From Pseudoalteromonas phenolica (GTDB taxonomy: Bacteria > Pseudomonadota > Gammaproteobacteria > Enterobacterales > Alteromonadaceae): 64,000 bases of DNA. The position numbers were made by a program, and so were the translations under genes. The stretch is from the NCBI RefSeq assembly GCF_001444405.1, contig NZ_CP013187.1:3658001-3722000 (forward strand), given 5' to 3'. The notes under the pieces are model-generated. The model saw only the letters and a program-made list of their open reading frames with translations. It did no database searches and had not been told where the DNA came from. Of the stretch, positions 1-7,477 are shown one piece after another (position 1 is the first letter of the stretch; every line of letters starts with the position of its first letter).

Positions 1-75
1 AAATAAATTAACGCCCCTGAGCGTCAATACTATCAATGCGACTAACGCAAATGCGAGACCGATTGAACTCAACAT
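1..75 (-). CDS. Membrane transporter, N-terminal fragment (cut by window edge)
   Basis: Only the first 25 codons are in the window. They read MLSSIGLAFALVALIVLTLR followed by GVNLF, a hydrophobic first membrane segment with a short polar break. An AGGTGA ribosome binding site lies 6 bases before the ATG. The pattern resembles the start of GntP/citrate-type permeases, but 25 residues cannot settle the family. It is transcribed on the same strand as the LytTR pair downstream of the gap. Confidence 0.5.
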   Translation of the reverse strand, partial: MLSSIGLAFALVALIVLTLRGVNLF

Positions 76-195
76 AGAATCACCTGTTTGTTTTTATTTT
101 TGTTTTAAACCAACCCTGTAATAAAACGGTTTATTTTGAAGATTGGTATTACAGATAACTACACGTTAGGAGATTTTGTTGAAAAAGTACACAGC

Positions 196-888
196 CTATA
201 ATTTATAACGTTGTTTAAACGCGGTTGTTTGGTTCCGAGACAAGGCGATTTGCAGATTATTTTGCAACCTCACTTCAAGCGTACCGCCACTTTCTTGTTC
301 AAGCTCTGCGATATTATTGATATTAAATAGCCAGCTTCTATTAGCCCTAAAAAAAGGTTCTTTAGGTAAACGCTCAGCGATATTTGCCAATGTTCGATAC
401 ACGCTAACAGCCCCATTTTCTGTATGCAAGCGCGTATAATTTCCCATAGCTTCAAATGCCTGCACCTCTTCTAACGCAATAAAAAAGCAACGCTGCCCAT
501 CTTTGATAAAAAAACGACTATCTATTTCGAGCGGTGCTTGCAACTTCTTATACTTTTCAATTGCAACAGCTAAACGGGCTTGCGTAACTGGCTTAAGTAG
601 GTAATCGAGGGCGTTGACTTCAAATGACTTTACAGCAAAATCATCATGTGCGGTGACAAAAATAACATGGGGTACATAAGTTAACTGTGCCAGCAAATCA
701 AACCCGCTACCGCTTGGCATATTGATATCAAGCAATAGTAAATCAGGCTGTTCCTGTTCTATAATAACCTTGGCTTCAATGATATCTGGCGCCTCGCCAA
801 CCACATCAAGCCCACCTAACTCTTCAATTTGCGCTTTTAATTCGAGCCTTGCTAAATGGCTATCATCAACAATCACAACCCGAGTCAT
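196..888 (-). CDS. LytTR-family response regulator
   Basis: This is a cytoplasmic transcription regulator of the AlgR/LytR type. Residues 1-120 form a receiver domain with the acidic pair D8-D9, phospho-acceptor D54 (LLLLDINMP) and the conserved lysine in YLLKP near residue 99. Residues about 125-230 form a LytTR DNA-binding domain, with the typical FIKDG and FFRANRSWLFN segments. Length (230 aa) is normal. Its start overlaps the stop of the upstream kinase gene by four bases (ATGA), so the two are translationally coupled and form a cognate pair. The target is unknown; such pairs often act on genes nearby. Confidence 0.93.
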   Translation of the reverse strand: MTRVVIVDDSHLARLELKAQIEELGGLDVVGEAPDIIEAKVIIEQEQPDLLLLDINMPSGSGFDLLAQLTYVPHVIFVTAHDDFAVKSFEVNALDYLLKPVTQARLAVAIEKYKKLQAPLEIDSRFFIKDGQRCFFIALEEVQAFEAMGNYTRLHTENGAVSVYRTLANIAERLPKEPFFRANRSWLFNINNIAELEQESGGTLEVRLQNNLQIALSRNQTTAFKQRYKL

Positions 889-1946
889 ATTGTTTCCTTT
901 GGTAATTGAATACGTGTTATTACTTGCTCACCTTGCTCAAAACGATTCAGCTTAGACTGGCCTTTATAAAGTAACGCCAAACGTTTCTCTATATTTTTTG
1001 TCGCTAAACCCAAGCCATCTGAAGGCTGTTTGTTTGTAAGTAATGGGTTAATAACTTCAATCATGAGCTTTTCTTCACAACTAATCGATAAATAAACAGT
1101 ACCACCTATGCGACTATTTGCTATCCCGTGCTTAATTGCGTTTTCTAAACATAGTTGTAAGATCATTTTAGGCATAGTTAATTGAAGCGCCTCAGGTGAA
1201 ACCTCAATTTGTGTCTGCAATCGTTCTGCTAAACCGATTTTGCATAAATTTAAGTAATGTTCTGCATTTGCCAACTCTTCTGATACTGGCACTTTATCCT
1301 TGTGGTTCGGCTGTAATGAATAACGCAGCATATCTGCCAGCTCAGCCAAACTATCACGGGCTTGAGCGGGCTGAGCTAAAATCAAAGCGCGAATATCGTT
1401 AATGGCATTAAATAAAAAGTGGGGATTCAACTGACTGTTCAACACCTGTAATTGGCTCACTGTAAGCAGTGAATGCGCCTCAGTTAATAATTTAATTTTG
1501 CTGACAGCCAAATACCCCAATGACCATAACAGCGTCATGCCCAACATGTTAATACCATTGCTCAGCCCCACATGCTCAATAACAAAACGAGTCTGAGACG
1601 ATGGAATTGGGTGCGACACTCCAATATACGCTAAGAAAAAAACACCAACTAATAATGCAATCGTGGCGAGTAAAGTTGATATGAGAGCGCCAATAAATAA
1701 ACTTATGAATTGCTGAAAATTGCTTTTTTGCTGCATAAAACGTTTATACAAGCACCTCAAAGTGTATGTAAATAATGCTCCTGCGGATAAAAATATGCCT
1801 CCATATACAGCTTCTATCCAACTTGCATATGGGTTTTGCATAACAATTGAAGTGATAAATAAATAAGCCACTAACCAGCTTGTTAAGTGGCAAGCAGCGA
1901 AAATATATCGCTGCCTAAAAAAACTCTGAAACTGTAAAAACTGCAT
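885..1946 (-). CDS. LytS/YehU-type sensor histidine kinase
   Basis: This inner-membrane kinase has about four hydrophobic segments in residues 15-150, then a His_kinase domain of the LytS/YehU class. The phospho-acceptor H176 lies in the hallmark motif LNPHFLFNAIN. The N-box is LCLENAIKHG (N269) and a GLGLATKNIEKRL glycine box lies near the C terminus. There is no recognisable extracytoplasmic sensor domain, so the signal is probably sensed within the membrane. It overlaps the response regulator gene by four bases and begins two bases after the serine hydrolase gene ends, so these three genes are likely co-transcribed. Confidence 0.92.
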   Translation of the reverse strand: MQFLQFQSFFRQRYIFAACHLTSWLVAYLFITSIVMQNPYASWIEAVYGGIFLSAGALFTYTLRCLYKRFMQQKSNFQQFISLFIGALISTLLATIALLVGVFFLAYIGVSHPIPSSQTRFVIEHVGLSNGINMLGMTLLWSLGYLAVSKIKLLTEAHSLLTVSQLQVLNSQLNPHFLFNAINDIRALILAQPAQARDSLAELADMLRYSLQPNHKDKVPVSEELANAEHYLNLCKIGLAERLQTQIEVSPEALQLTMPKMILQLCLENAIKHGIANSRIGGTVYLSISCEEKLMIEVINPLLTNKQPSDGLGLATKNIEKRLALLYKGQSKLNRFEQGEQVITRIQLPKETI

Positions 1947-1948
1947 AA

Positions 1949-2857
1949 TTAATTATCTTTTTCTTGCAACTGCTCAAATAAAGTCATTGCGATACTTCCT
2001 GCATCTCGCTCTCCCGCAACCATAGTGATCACGGCAATCTGTTTTTTAGGGTCAAATACCACCATAGTGTTGAATCCAGCTGTTTTTCCACCATGAAAAT
2101 AGCTTCCGTTTTGGCCTAAACTCCAGGCATACGCCATGTCATTATTAAGCGGTGATAAACTCAATGCTATTGCTTCGGTTAGTTTTATATTTTGTTCTGA
2201 CTTCAACCAATAAAAGCTAACCCAACTTGCCATATCTTGTGGAGAAGCTAATACTCCACCAGCACCGACTAAACTATTAAAATGCCAATTTGGGACTTCA
2301 TCACCATAATAATCCCGTCCTTTCAATTTAGTATGCTGAGTCCCGCTCAAAGCCAATTTAGCATCTGTCATGTTTAACGTTTTAAACAAATAATCTTGAA
2401 CCATGTTAGCTTGAGTCATATTTAGCTCTTGGGACATAAGCCAACCTAACAAACCATAGCCATAGTTGGAATACTCATATTGACCGGGTGAGTTATTAGG
2501 CGCCACAAGTGCATGAAGTAAAGATGAAGAGTCAAAGTTTGCATAAGGGTCATCTATACTTATTGGTTTCAAGTTAGAAGGAAGCCTAGGCAAGCCAGAA
2601 CGGTGAGTTAATAATTGTTTTAGAGAATAACTGTGATGCGCATATTGCTTATCTAACAAGTTAGCAACTGGCATGTTTATTGACCATACTTCTTCGTTCA
2701 CAAGCTGACTGGTTAAAAGTGCAAATAAGGGCTTCGAGACAGAACCAATTTCAAACAAGCTAGATTTATTCACTTTTGCACCATTGAAGTAAAACTCCTG
2801 CTTTTCACCCTTGAGGACAATAACTGCCGCTGCTATATCAGAAAATAACTCAGGCAA
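1949..2857 (-). CDS. Beta-lactamase-family serine hydrolase (C-terminal part of a split two-domain protein)
   Basis: The fold is that of class C beta-lactamase/esterase/D-Ala-D-Ala peptidase relatives. It shows the SxxK nucleophile motif SVSK, the YSN motif (YEYSNYGYG) and the HGGKTAGF box near the C terminus. The first possible start here is a TTG at 2857 with no ribosome binding site. The frame stays open further upstream (...LDRPLKPSVQLSQLQAQ) and meets the preceding gene at a run of nine A residues. It therefore has no signal peptide of its own. I infer that it is normally the C-terminal half of one secreted protein with the upstream gene, made either by -1 slippage or broken by a frameshift. 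The substrate cannot be told. Confidence 0.8.
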   Translation of the reverse strand: MPELFSDIAAAVIVLKGEKQEFYFNGAKVNKSSLFEIGSVSKPLFALLTSQLVNEEVWSINMPVANLLDKQYAHHSYSLKQLLTHRSGLPRLPSNLKPISIDDPYANFDSSSLLHALVAPNNSPGQYEYSNYGYGLLGWLMSQELNMTQANMVQDYLFKTLNMTDAKLALSGTQHTKLKGRDYYGDEVPNWHFNSLVGAGGVLASPQDMASWVSFYWLKSEQNIKLTEAIALSLSPLNNDMAYAWSLGQNGSYFHGGKTAGFNTMVVFDPKKQIAVITMVAGERDAGSIAMTLFEQLQEKDN

Positions 2858-2904
2858 CTGAGCCTGAAGTTGACTCAGTTGAACTGATGGCTTTAGTGGT
2901 CTAT

Positions 2905-3540
2905 CTAAAGCTGTTTTTTTTTCAATGTGAGCGGTATCTCAAAGCCTTGCACAAACTTGCCACTATACCCTGCACCGTCAAGCTGACCAGAAAAACTAGC
3001 ACTTATCATTTTTGAGCTAAATGTCATAGTTTTCTCATCAATGGCAAACTCTGTAATAGGAATGCCATAGCTCTGCTGTGCTGGGCTATCTAAAGAGGAG
3101 TAAAAACCACCATTAACCACTGCAACTTGCACTACTAAAGGTAGAGGCTTGCCATTTACATCTAGCTCGCCTTTATAAGCACCTTCATATTTTAGCTGTG
3201 ACAAATCTTGCTCATTTAAACGATACAATGTAATTGCCATTGCACGACCTTGAGTGAAGGTACCAACCAAAGTATCACCTTCAACTTTGCCATTAAACTC
3301 AGCTTGAAGCTGTTTATCTTTAAATGACACTTGCTTCTTAGATATTGTAAATTCTGTTGGCACTTTACCAAACATACCTTGGTTGGGACTATCGAGCGTC
3401 ACAGTATTTTTTTGCACATCAACATTAAAGCCTAACGTTAAATATACACCCGATTGTAATTCTAATAAGCCGCGCCATTTATCCACAGCCATAGATGAGG
3501 TGCTCATTAACATGCTTAATCCTACTATTAACCATTTCAT
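2905..3540 (-). CDS. Exported beta-sandwich domain protein, N-terminal part of the split serine hydrolase
   Basis: The start is set at 3540 (MKWLIVGLSMLMSTSSMA, a signal peptide ending before VDKW), because AGGAG lies 8 bases upstream. The mature part has two related modules of about 90 residues. Each has the pattern 'LDSP.Q...GIP.TEF' followed by 'FSGQLDG...GKFVQGFEIPLTL', which in my experience precedes secreted alpha/beta or serine hydrolase domains. The protein ends at KKKQL immediately after nine A residues, and the serine hydrolase domain continues in the -1 frame. I therefore treat it as one gene with 1949-2857. A standalone product of 211 aa would lack a catalytic domain. Confidence 0.75.
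   Translation of the reverse strand: MKWLIVGLSMLMSTSSMAVDKWRGLLELQSGVYLTLGFNVDVQKNTVTLDSPNQGMFGKVPTEFTISKKQVSFKDKQLQAEFNGKVEGDTLVGTFTQGRAMAITLYRLNEQDLSQLKYEGAYKGELDVNGKPLPLVVQVAVVNGGFYSSLDSPAQQSYGIPITEFAIDEKTMTFSSKMISASFSGQLDGAGYSGKFVQGFEIPLTLKKKQL
2914..2922 (-). other. Nine-A homopolymer at the junction of two reading frames (slippage or frameshift site)
   Basis: On the coding strand the sequence is TTG followed by nine A and then CAGCTTTAG, where TAG ends the upstream frame. Re-reading one A (-1 shift) gives TTG AAA AAA AAA ACA GCT TTA GAT and continues without stops into the serine hydrolase domain. Long A runs are classic sites of polymerase or ribosome slippage, and also of sequencing error. 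Confidence 0.75.
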
Positions 3541-3708
3541 TTTTTTGCTCCTTAAATCGAACACTTGCTCGATCGTCAATTCACATTGTTTATTTAAACA
3601 TCTGACTTTTATTCACCATATCCCAAAGGCAACGCCCACTGTTTATTTTATGGCCTAAAGGTAGAAAAACGATGTGAACAAACAAAATTAACCACCAGCA
3701 AAACTAAA

Positions 3709-3768
3709 TGAGAATTATTTTCAAACAAGTGTTGACAGAAAGTTAAATCTAACTAATAATCAATCTCA
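3709..3768 (+). promoter_or_regulatory. Fur-controlled promoter of small RNA copy 1
   Basis: A Fur-box-like 7-1-7 repeat TGAGAATTATTTTCA lies at 3709-3723. The -35 is a perfect TTGACA (3732-3737), followed by a 17-base spacer and -10 AATAAT (3755-3760). A second box, TAATAATCAATCTCA (3754-3768), overlaps the -10 and the start point. Boxes both upstream and over the -10 predict tight iron-dependent repression. Transcription should begin near 3767. Confidence 0.8.
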
Positions 3769-3971
3769 ACAAGACGACAGCACGATACACAATCTTGTTT
3801 CTCGACCCAGAATACGTGATGCAAACACGCTAACAGTGCAGGCCAAGAGCTCATATTGACACGCCCCTGTTATTGCTTGAGCTGGCGGCCAAACTTATTT
3901 TACTTGCTACATTGCTCATATCGGTGACGGTAGATATGAAAAGTCAAAAAGCCCTTAATTGGGCTTTTTTT
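3767..3971 (+). ncRNA. RyhB-like Fur-controlled small RNA, copy 1 of 3
   Basis: The predicted transcript is about 205 nt, similar in size to the RyhB RNAs of Vibrio. It contains no convincing reading frame. Blocks shared with the two copies downstream are TTGTTTCTCGACCC (3795-3808), a CGTG...CACG hairpin, a hairpin at 3841-3890 with the apical loop CGCCCCT (3862-3868), and a 22-base core at 3903-3924. It also has a CATATC/GATATG stem (3917-3938) and an intrinsic terminator. The core contains ACATTGCTCA, which matches the most conserved part of enterobacterial RyhB. I infer repression of iron-using genes when iron is short. Hfq dependence is likely but not shown. Confidence 0.75.
3946..3971 (+). 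terminator. Intrinsic terminator of small RNA copy 1
   Basis: The stem AAAAAGCCC / GGGCTTTTT has the loop TTAATT and ends in seven T. Confidence 0.9.
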
Positions 3972-4008
3972 ATGTCTGAAGTTTGTATTTCCATTCTAAA
4001 AATCTAAA

Positions 4009-4068
4009 TGAGAATTATTTTCAAATATAGATTGACATACCCATAAATCTAACTGATAATCAATCTCA
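4009..4068 (+). promoter_or_regulatory. Fur-controlled promoter of small RNA copy 2
   Basis: The layout is identical to copy 1 and displaced by exactly 300 bases. It has Fur box TGAGAATTATTTTCA (4009-4023), TTGACA (4032-4037), a 17-base spacer and GATAAT (4055-4060). The overlapping second box TGATAATCAATCTCA (4054-4068) is closer to the 7-1-7 Fur consensus than in copy 1. Confidence 0.82.
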
Positions 4069-4263
4069 ACAAGACATGCTACTGAATCTTGTTTCTCGAC
4101 CCAGAATTCGTGATGCACACACGTTAACAGCATTGGCCAATAACATTCTGTAACGCGCCCCTTGTTATTCGATGTTGGCGGCCAGACCATTTTACTTGCT
4201 ACATTGCTCATATCGGTGACGGTAGATATGAAAAGTCAAAAAGCCCTTAACAGGGCTTTTTTT
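4067..4263 (+). ncRNA. RyhB-like Fur-controlled small RNA, copy 2 of 3
   Basis: The predicted transcript is about 197 nt. It shares with copy 1 the TTGTTTCTCGACCC block (4089-4102), the CGTG/CACG hairpin, the GGCC-closed hairpin at 4135-4183 with loop CGCCCCT (4156-4162), the 22-base core at 4195-4216 and the terminator. Between shared blocks the bases diverge: the second hairpin pairs AACA with TGTT where copy 1 pairs AGCTCA with TGAGCT. That is the pattern expected of a structured RNA. A minus-strand open frame of 71 codons crosses this copy and is rejected as chance. Confidence 0.75.
4238..4263 (+). terminator. Intrinsic terminator of small RNA copy 2
   Basis: AGCCCT (4242-4247) pairs with AGGGCT (4252-4257) around the loop TAAC and is followed by seven T. 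Confidence 0.9.
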
Positions 4264-4301
4264 ATGCCTGAAATTACCTAATTCAGCCCCTTAAAAATAA
4301 A

Positions 4302-4362
4302 TGAGAATTATTTTCAAAAAGACTGTTGACACATCTGATAATCTAATTGATAATCAATCTCA
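4302..4362 (+). promoter_or_regulatory. Fur-controlled promoter of small RNA copy 3
   Basis: Fur box TGAGAATTATTTTCA lies at 4302-4316, TTGACA at 4326-4331, then a 17-base spacer and GATAAT (4349-4354). The second Fur box TGATAATCAATCTCA is at 4348-4362. The box-to-promoter spacing is six bases shorter upstream than in copies 1 and 2. Confidence 0.82.
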
Positions 4363-4751
4363 ACAAAGCAAGATTGACGGCTTACTTTGTTAAACCAATC
4401 GCATAAATGCCAGAGCGGTTATTGCGCTTGCTAACCAATATTTGGGTAATGCTGCAATAACAAGAAGAAAAATTTGCAATATAGTTATTCTATATAAAAA
4501 GTTTTCGACGAAGTTAGTACAGTATTTAGCTCGCAAGAATGGTCGAGCATTTATTAAGATTGGTGAACTTTACTCTAATTTGTTTCTCGACCCGAAACAC
4601 GTGTTGCCACGTTAAAGCCATGGTAGGGAGTGAGATATCGCAACGCCCCTCGCGATATCTTCACTTTTCTCCAAACACATTTTACTTGCTACATTGCTCA
4701 TATCGGTGACGGTAGATATGAAACACAAAAAGCCCTAAACGGGCTTTTTTT
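4361..4751 (+). ncRNA. RyhB-like Fur-controlled small RNA, copy 3 of 3 (extended)
   Basis: From the promoter to the terminator this copy is about 390 nt, because roughly 190 nt without a counterpart in the other copies separate the start point from the shared TTGTTTCTCGACCC block (4580-4593). The rest is conserved: a CGTG/CACG hairpin, a hairpin at 4629-4665 with a perfect 13-pair stem (one bulge) and loop CGCCCCT (4644-4650), the 22-base core at 4685-4706, and the terminator. The extra segment could be a longer 5' part, an insertion, or hold a second promoter, but I see no convincing one. The next gene, ylqF, is convergent and ends 23 bases later. Confidence 0.7.
4724..4751 (+). terminator. 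Intrinsic terminator of small RNA copy 3
   Basis: AAAAAGCCC and GGGCTTTTT pair around the loop TAAAC and end in seven T. It may also serve the convergent ylqF gene, since an A-rich stretch precedes the stem. Confidence 0.88.
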
Positions 4752-4773
4752 ATGTCTGTAATATATGAGAATT

Positions 4774-5718
4774 TTAGCGACGGTTCTTACGCGCTCTTGC
4801 TCTACGTAGTTTTTTCTCTTCTTCTTTTGCGGCTTTTTTAGCTTCAGCTGCGGCACGTAGCTCAGCAACCATAATTTCTTCTTCATCACGCATCGCTGGT
4901 GTTTCCATGGTGATGCGACCAATAATGGCATCTCGCAACTCATTGATTAAGATTTCAGACATCTTATGGGTATCAACTTGGTTGCCACCACGGATACAAC
5001 CACGCTTACGGCCCGCCATTTCGACAAACTCCCAATCTTGCTCTGGCAACTCATCAATTTTATAACGTGACTTTAATAACTCTGGGTAGGCAGTCAGCAA
5101 GTATTCAGCGGTAAAACTGGCGACTTCCTCGTAGTTCATCGCCGTATCTTTTACAGCACCGGTTGCCGCTAGACGATAACCCGAGTTTTCATTTTCAACT
5201 TTTGGCCATAGCATGCCTGGTGTGTCATACAGCATGATGCCATCTTCAAGACGAATACGCTGCTGAGACTTGGTCACTGCAGGTTCATTACCTGTTTTCG
5301 CAACGATACGACCTGCAAGGTGGTTAATTAAAGTCGACTTTCCTACGTTAGGGATACCCATGATCATGGCTTTTAGCTGTTTATCTGCACCCACTTTATG
5401 TGGGGCAAGTTTTTTACATAACTCGTTTACCTTAGCAACTTCAGCGCCTTTATCATGACCAAACGCAATGGCTTTTACACCACTTTCTTGTTCAAAATAA
5501 TCCATCCATTGCTTAGTTAGCTCAGGATCGGCCAAGTCTGCTTTGTTCATTATTTTGATGACCGGTTTATCACCACGAAGCGCAGACACCATTGGGTTTT
5601 CACTGCTATACGGGATCCTCGCATCTAAAACTTCGATAATCACATCCATCTGGGGCATGATCTCTTTAATCTCATTGCGAGCCTTGTTCATATGCCCAGG
5701 AAACCACTGAATTGCCAT
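4774..5718 (-). CDS. ylqF: Ribosome biogenesis GTPase YlqF/RbgA
   Basis: This circularly permuted GTPase (314 aa) is predicted to act in late assembly of the large ribosomal subunit. The permuted motif order is visible: G4 NKAD at 58-61, then G1 GIPNVGKST at 121-129, then G3 DTPG at 165-168. The family N-terminal signature IQWFPGHMNKA is intact. The C terminus is lysine- and arginine-rich (KKLRRARARKNRR), as expected for RNA contact. AGGAG lies before the ATG. It is a single gene, divergent from yaeQ. Confidence 0.95.
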   Translation of the reverse strand: MAIQWFPGHMNKARNEIKEIMPQMDVIIEVLDARIPYSSENPMVSALRGDKPVIKIMNKADLADPELTKQWMDYFEQESGVKAIAFGHDKGAEVAKVNELCKKLAPHKVGADKQLKAMIMGIPNVGKSTLINHLAGRIVAKTGNEPAVTKSQQRIRLEDGIMLYDTPGMLWPKVENENSGYRLAATGAVKDTAMNYEEVASFTAEYLLTAYPELLKSRYKIDELPEQDWEFVEMAGRKRGCIRGGNQVDTHKMSEILINELRDAIIGRITMETPAMRDEEEIMVAELRAAAEAKKAAKEEEKKLRRARARKNRR

Positions 5719-5869
5719 ACTTGCGCTCCTAAATTCTATTCGACAAAAATTGATTGCGCTATTTTACGCAAAAATCTGCAAAACACTAAATAACCTCGTT
5801 GATAAAATCATATTTAAACACCTTGGCTCATGTATAATCGTTCTACTTTTATTAGCATGAATCAAAATA

Positions 5870-6406
5870 ATGGCCTTAAAATCGACCATCATCAAAGCAC
5901 AGCTCGCTTTGAGTGACATGGATAAACACGTATACGAAACACTGTCTTTGACCGTAGCGCAGCACCCATCTGAAAATGAACAACGCTTGATGATCCGCAT
6001 TTTAGCCTTTGCACTTCATTACCAAGAACGTTTGGAATTCACAAAAGGCCTGTGTGCTGATGATGAACCTGAAGTTTGGTTAAAAAACTATAATGAAGAG
6101 ATTGAGCTTTGGATCGAGCTGGGTCTGCCTGATGAAAAGCGCGTTAAGAAAGCCTGTAATCGTGCTAAAGATGTGGTGCTGTATTGTTATGGCGAAAACA
6201 ACCAAGAGATTTGGTGGCAAAAGAATCAGCCTAAGCTTTATAGCCACGAGAATCTATCGGTTATCAGTTTACCGTATGAAGCAACATCACAACTTGCTAC
6301 GATGGCAAAACGCGGCATGAATTTAACCGTGACAGTGCAAGATGGTGAAATTTGGGTAAGCGACGAAGAACAAAGTGTACACATTATCCCAGCCATCTGG
6401 AAATAG
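5870..6406 (+). CDS. yaeQ: YaeQ family protein
   Basis: The 178-residue protein matches the YaeQ family over its whole length. Recognisable segments are the N-terminal MALKSTIIKAQLALSDMDK, the LRILAF-like segment (MIRILAFALHYQERL) and LWIELGLPDEKRVKKA. YaeQ has a PD-(D/E)XK nuclease-like fold by published structures, and its cellular role is poorly known. The Escherichia homologue was first noted in haemolysin-expression suppression. It stands alone between ylqF (divergent) and a hydrolase gene downstream. Confidence 0.93.
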   Translation: MALKSTIIKAQLALSDMDKHVYETLSLTVAQHPSENEQRLMIRILAFALHYQERLEFTKGLCADDEPEVWLKNYNEEIELWIELGLPDEKRVKKACNRAKDVVLYCYGENNQEIWWQKNQPKLYSHENLSVISLPYEATSQLATMAKRGMNLTVTVQDGEIWVSDEEQSVHIIPAIWK

Positions 6407-6526
6407 TGATAACCATTGGTAAAATTTAAACTGTAATTGGTTTTCAAAGACTAATTAAGCTTCGGCTCAGTTACGCTTGTTAAAGTATGCTCAACGAAAC
6501 AGGGAAAAGCTTAAATTGGAGGCACA

Positions 6527-7132
6527 ATGGCAATAAATAAAATCATCGTTTTGCATGGACTTTATATGTCTGGCTTCGTGATGCAGCCATTGTGCAACAA
6601 ACTTAAAAAACATCAGTTTGAGATTTTAAACCTTACTTACAATACCCTCAGCCCAGATAAATCAGAGATCTTCTCTCAAATAGATGACTTTATTGGCAAT
6701 GACAGCGCAGCACTAGTTTGCCACTCAATGGGCGGATTAATTGCGCGCGCCTACTTAGATAACCACTCTGCAACCAGTGAGCAAGTTGAAAAGGTCATTA
6801 CCTTGGGCACACCGCACAAAGGCAGCATGTTTGCCAAACAAATGCATGAAAAAGGGTTCGATGTTTTTTTAAAAAACAGTGTGGAGTTTTTAGTCTCAGA
6901 CAACCAAGATTGGCCTTACAAAGCAAGGCTTTACAGCATTGCCGGTGATTTACCTTTGGGGCTGATGCCTATTTTACAAAAAGGCAGTAGCTCTGATGGC
7001 ACAGTATTATTAGAAGAGACAAAACTACAAGGTATGGCAGAGCACAAAGTATTTCATGTTAGCCATACCAGTATGATTTATTCACGCAAAGTCACCGATT
7101 ATGTATTGTCACTTCTAACCGATCCTGAATGA
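6527..7132 (+). CDS. Alpha/beta hydrolase, lipase/PGAP1-like
   Basis: The 201-residue cytoplasmic protein has no signal peptide. The oxyanion strand reads IIVLHGLYMSG near the N terminus and the nucleophile elbow is CHSMGGLIAR, with S as nucleophile. An HVSHTSM segment near the C terminus may hold the catalytic histidine. LITLGTPHKGS-like residues (KVITLGTPHKGS) are typical of lipase class 2 and PGAP1-like enzymes. GGAGG lies 7 bases before the ATG. The substrate, perhaps an ester lipid, is unknown. It is followed by a small convergent membrane-protein gene. Confidence 0.85.
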   Translation: MAINKIIVLHGLYMSGFVMQPLCNKLKKHQFEILNLTYNTLSPDKSEIFSQIDDFIGNDSAALVCHSMGGLIARAYLDNHSATSEQVEKVITLGTPHKGSMFAKQMHEKGFDVFLKNSVEFLVSDNQDWPYKARLYSIAGDLPLGLMPILQKGSSSDGTVLLEETKLQGMAEHKVFHVSHTSMIYSRKVTDYVLSLLTDPE

Positions 7133-7145
7133 CTTAAATACTTAT

Positions 7146-7355
7146 TTAGTGGTCGCCTTTCTCTGCAATTTTATAAGCCACAAATGCGATAATCCCGGTG
7201 ATGAGCGGTATTGGTGCAGCAATGTAACCAAACGCATCTGAGTTCGCGAAGCTTGCGCCAGCTAAATGCCCCACTAGACCGACAACAAATGCCAGTAACG
7301 CAATTATGACAACGGTGATTTCTGCTTTATGTTGAGATTGTGTTTTTAGTTCCAT
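7146..7355 (-). CDS. Small two-helix membrane protein
   Basis: The start is taken at 7355 (MELKTQSQ), because GGGTG precedes this ATG while the ATG four codons upstream has no binding site. The 69 residues hold two hydrophobic helices (about 13-35 and 44-63), separated by a polar turn FANSDAFG, and end in charged KIAEKGDH. I do not recognise a family. A possible FNR-type site lies about 65-80 bases upstream of the start, which hints at oxygen control. Confidence 0.7.
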   Translation of the reverse strand: MELKTQSQHKAEITVVIIALLAFVVGLVGHLAGASFANSDAFGYIAAPIPLITGIIAFVAYKIAEKGDH

Positions 7356-7418
7356 GATGACACCCATTGATTTTTGTCTGTTTACAGAGTCATTATGCGC
7401 GTCATGCCTGTGTGATTA

Positions 7419-7432
7419 TTGACCTAAATCAA
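7419..7432 (-). promoter_or_regulatory. FNR/EtrA-type box
   Basis: TTGACCTAAATCAA differs from the FNR consensus TTGAT-N4-ATCAA at one base. It lies 64 bases upstream of the small membrane protein and about 220 bases upstream of dps. Confidence 0.5.
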
Positions 7433-7457
7433 GTTCTATTTCTGGTATTTATAACCC

Positions 7458-7477
7458 CTATCACCAACTTGTGATAG
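7458..7477. promoter_or_regulatory. Perfect 7-6-7 inverted repeat, candidate operator
   Basis: CTATCAC and GTGATAG are exact complements around CAACTT. It lies in the shared upstream region of the small membrane protein and dps. The bound regulator is unknown. Confidence 0.45.

Noticed and set aside
3996..4211. A 71-codon open frame on the minus strand across small RNA copy 2
   Set aside because: It runs against the strong promoter and conserved RNA hairpins, is not conserved in the other two copies, and lacks a binding site.
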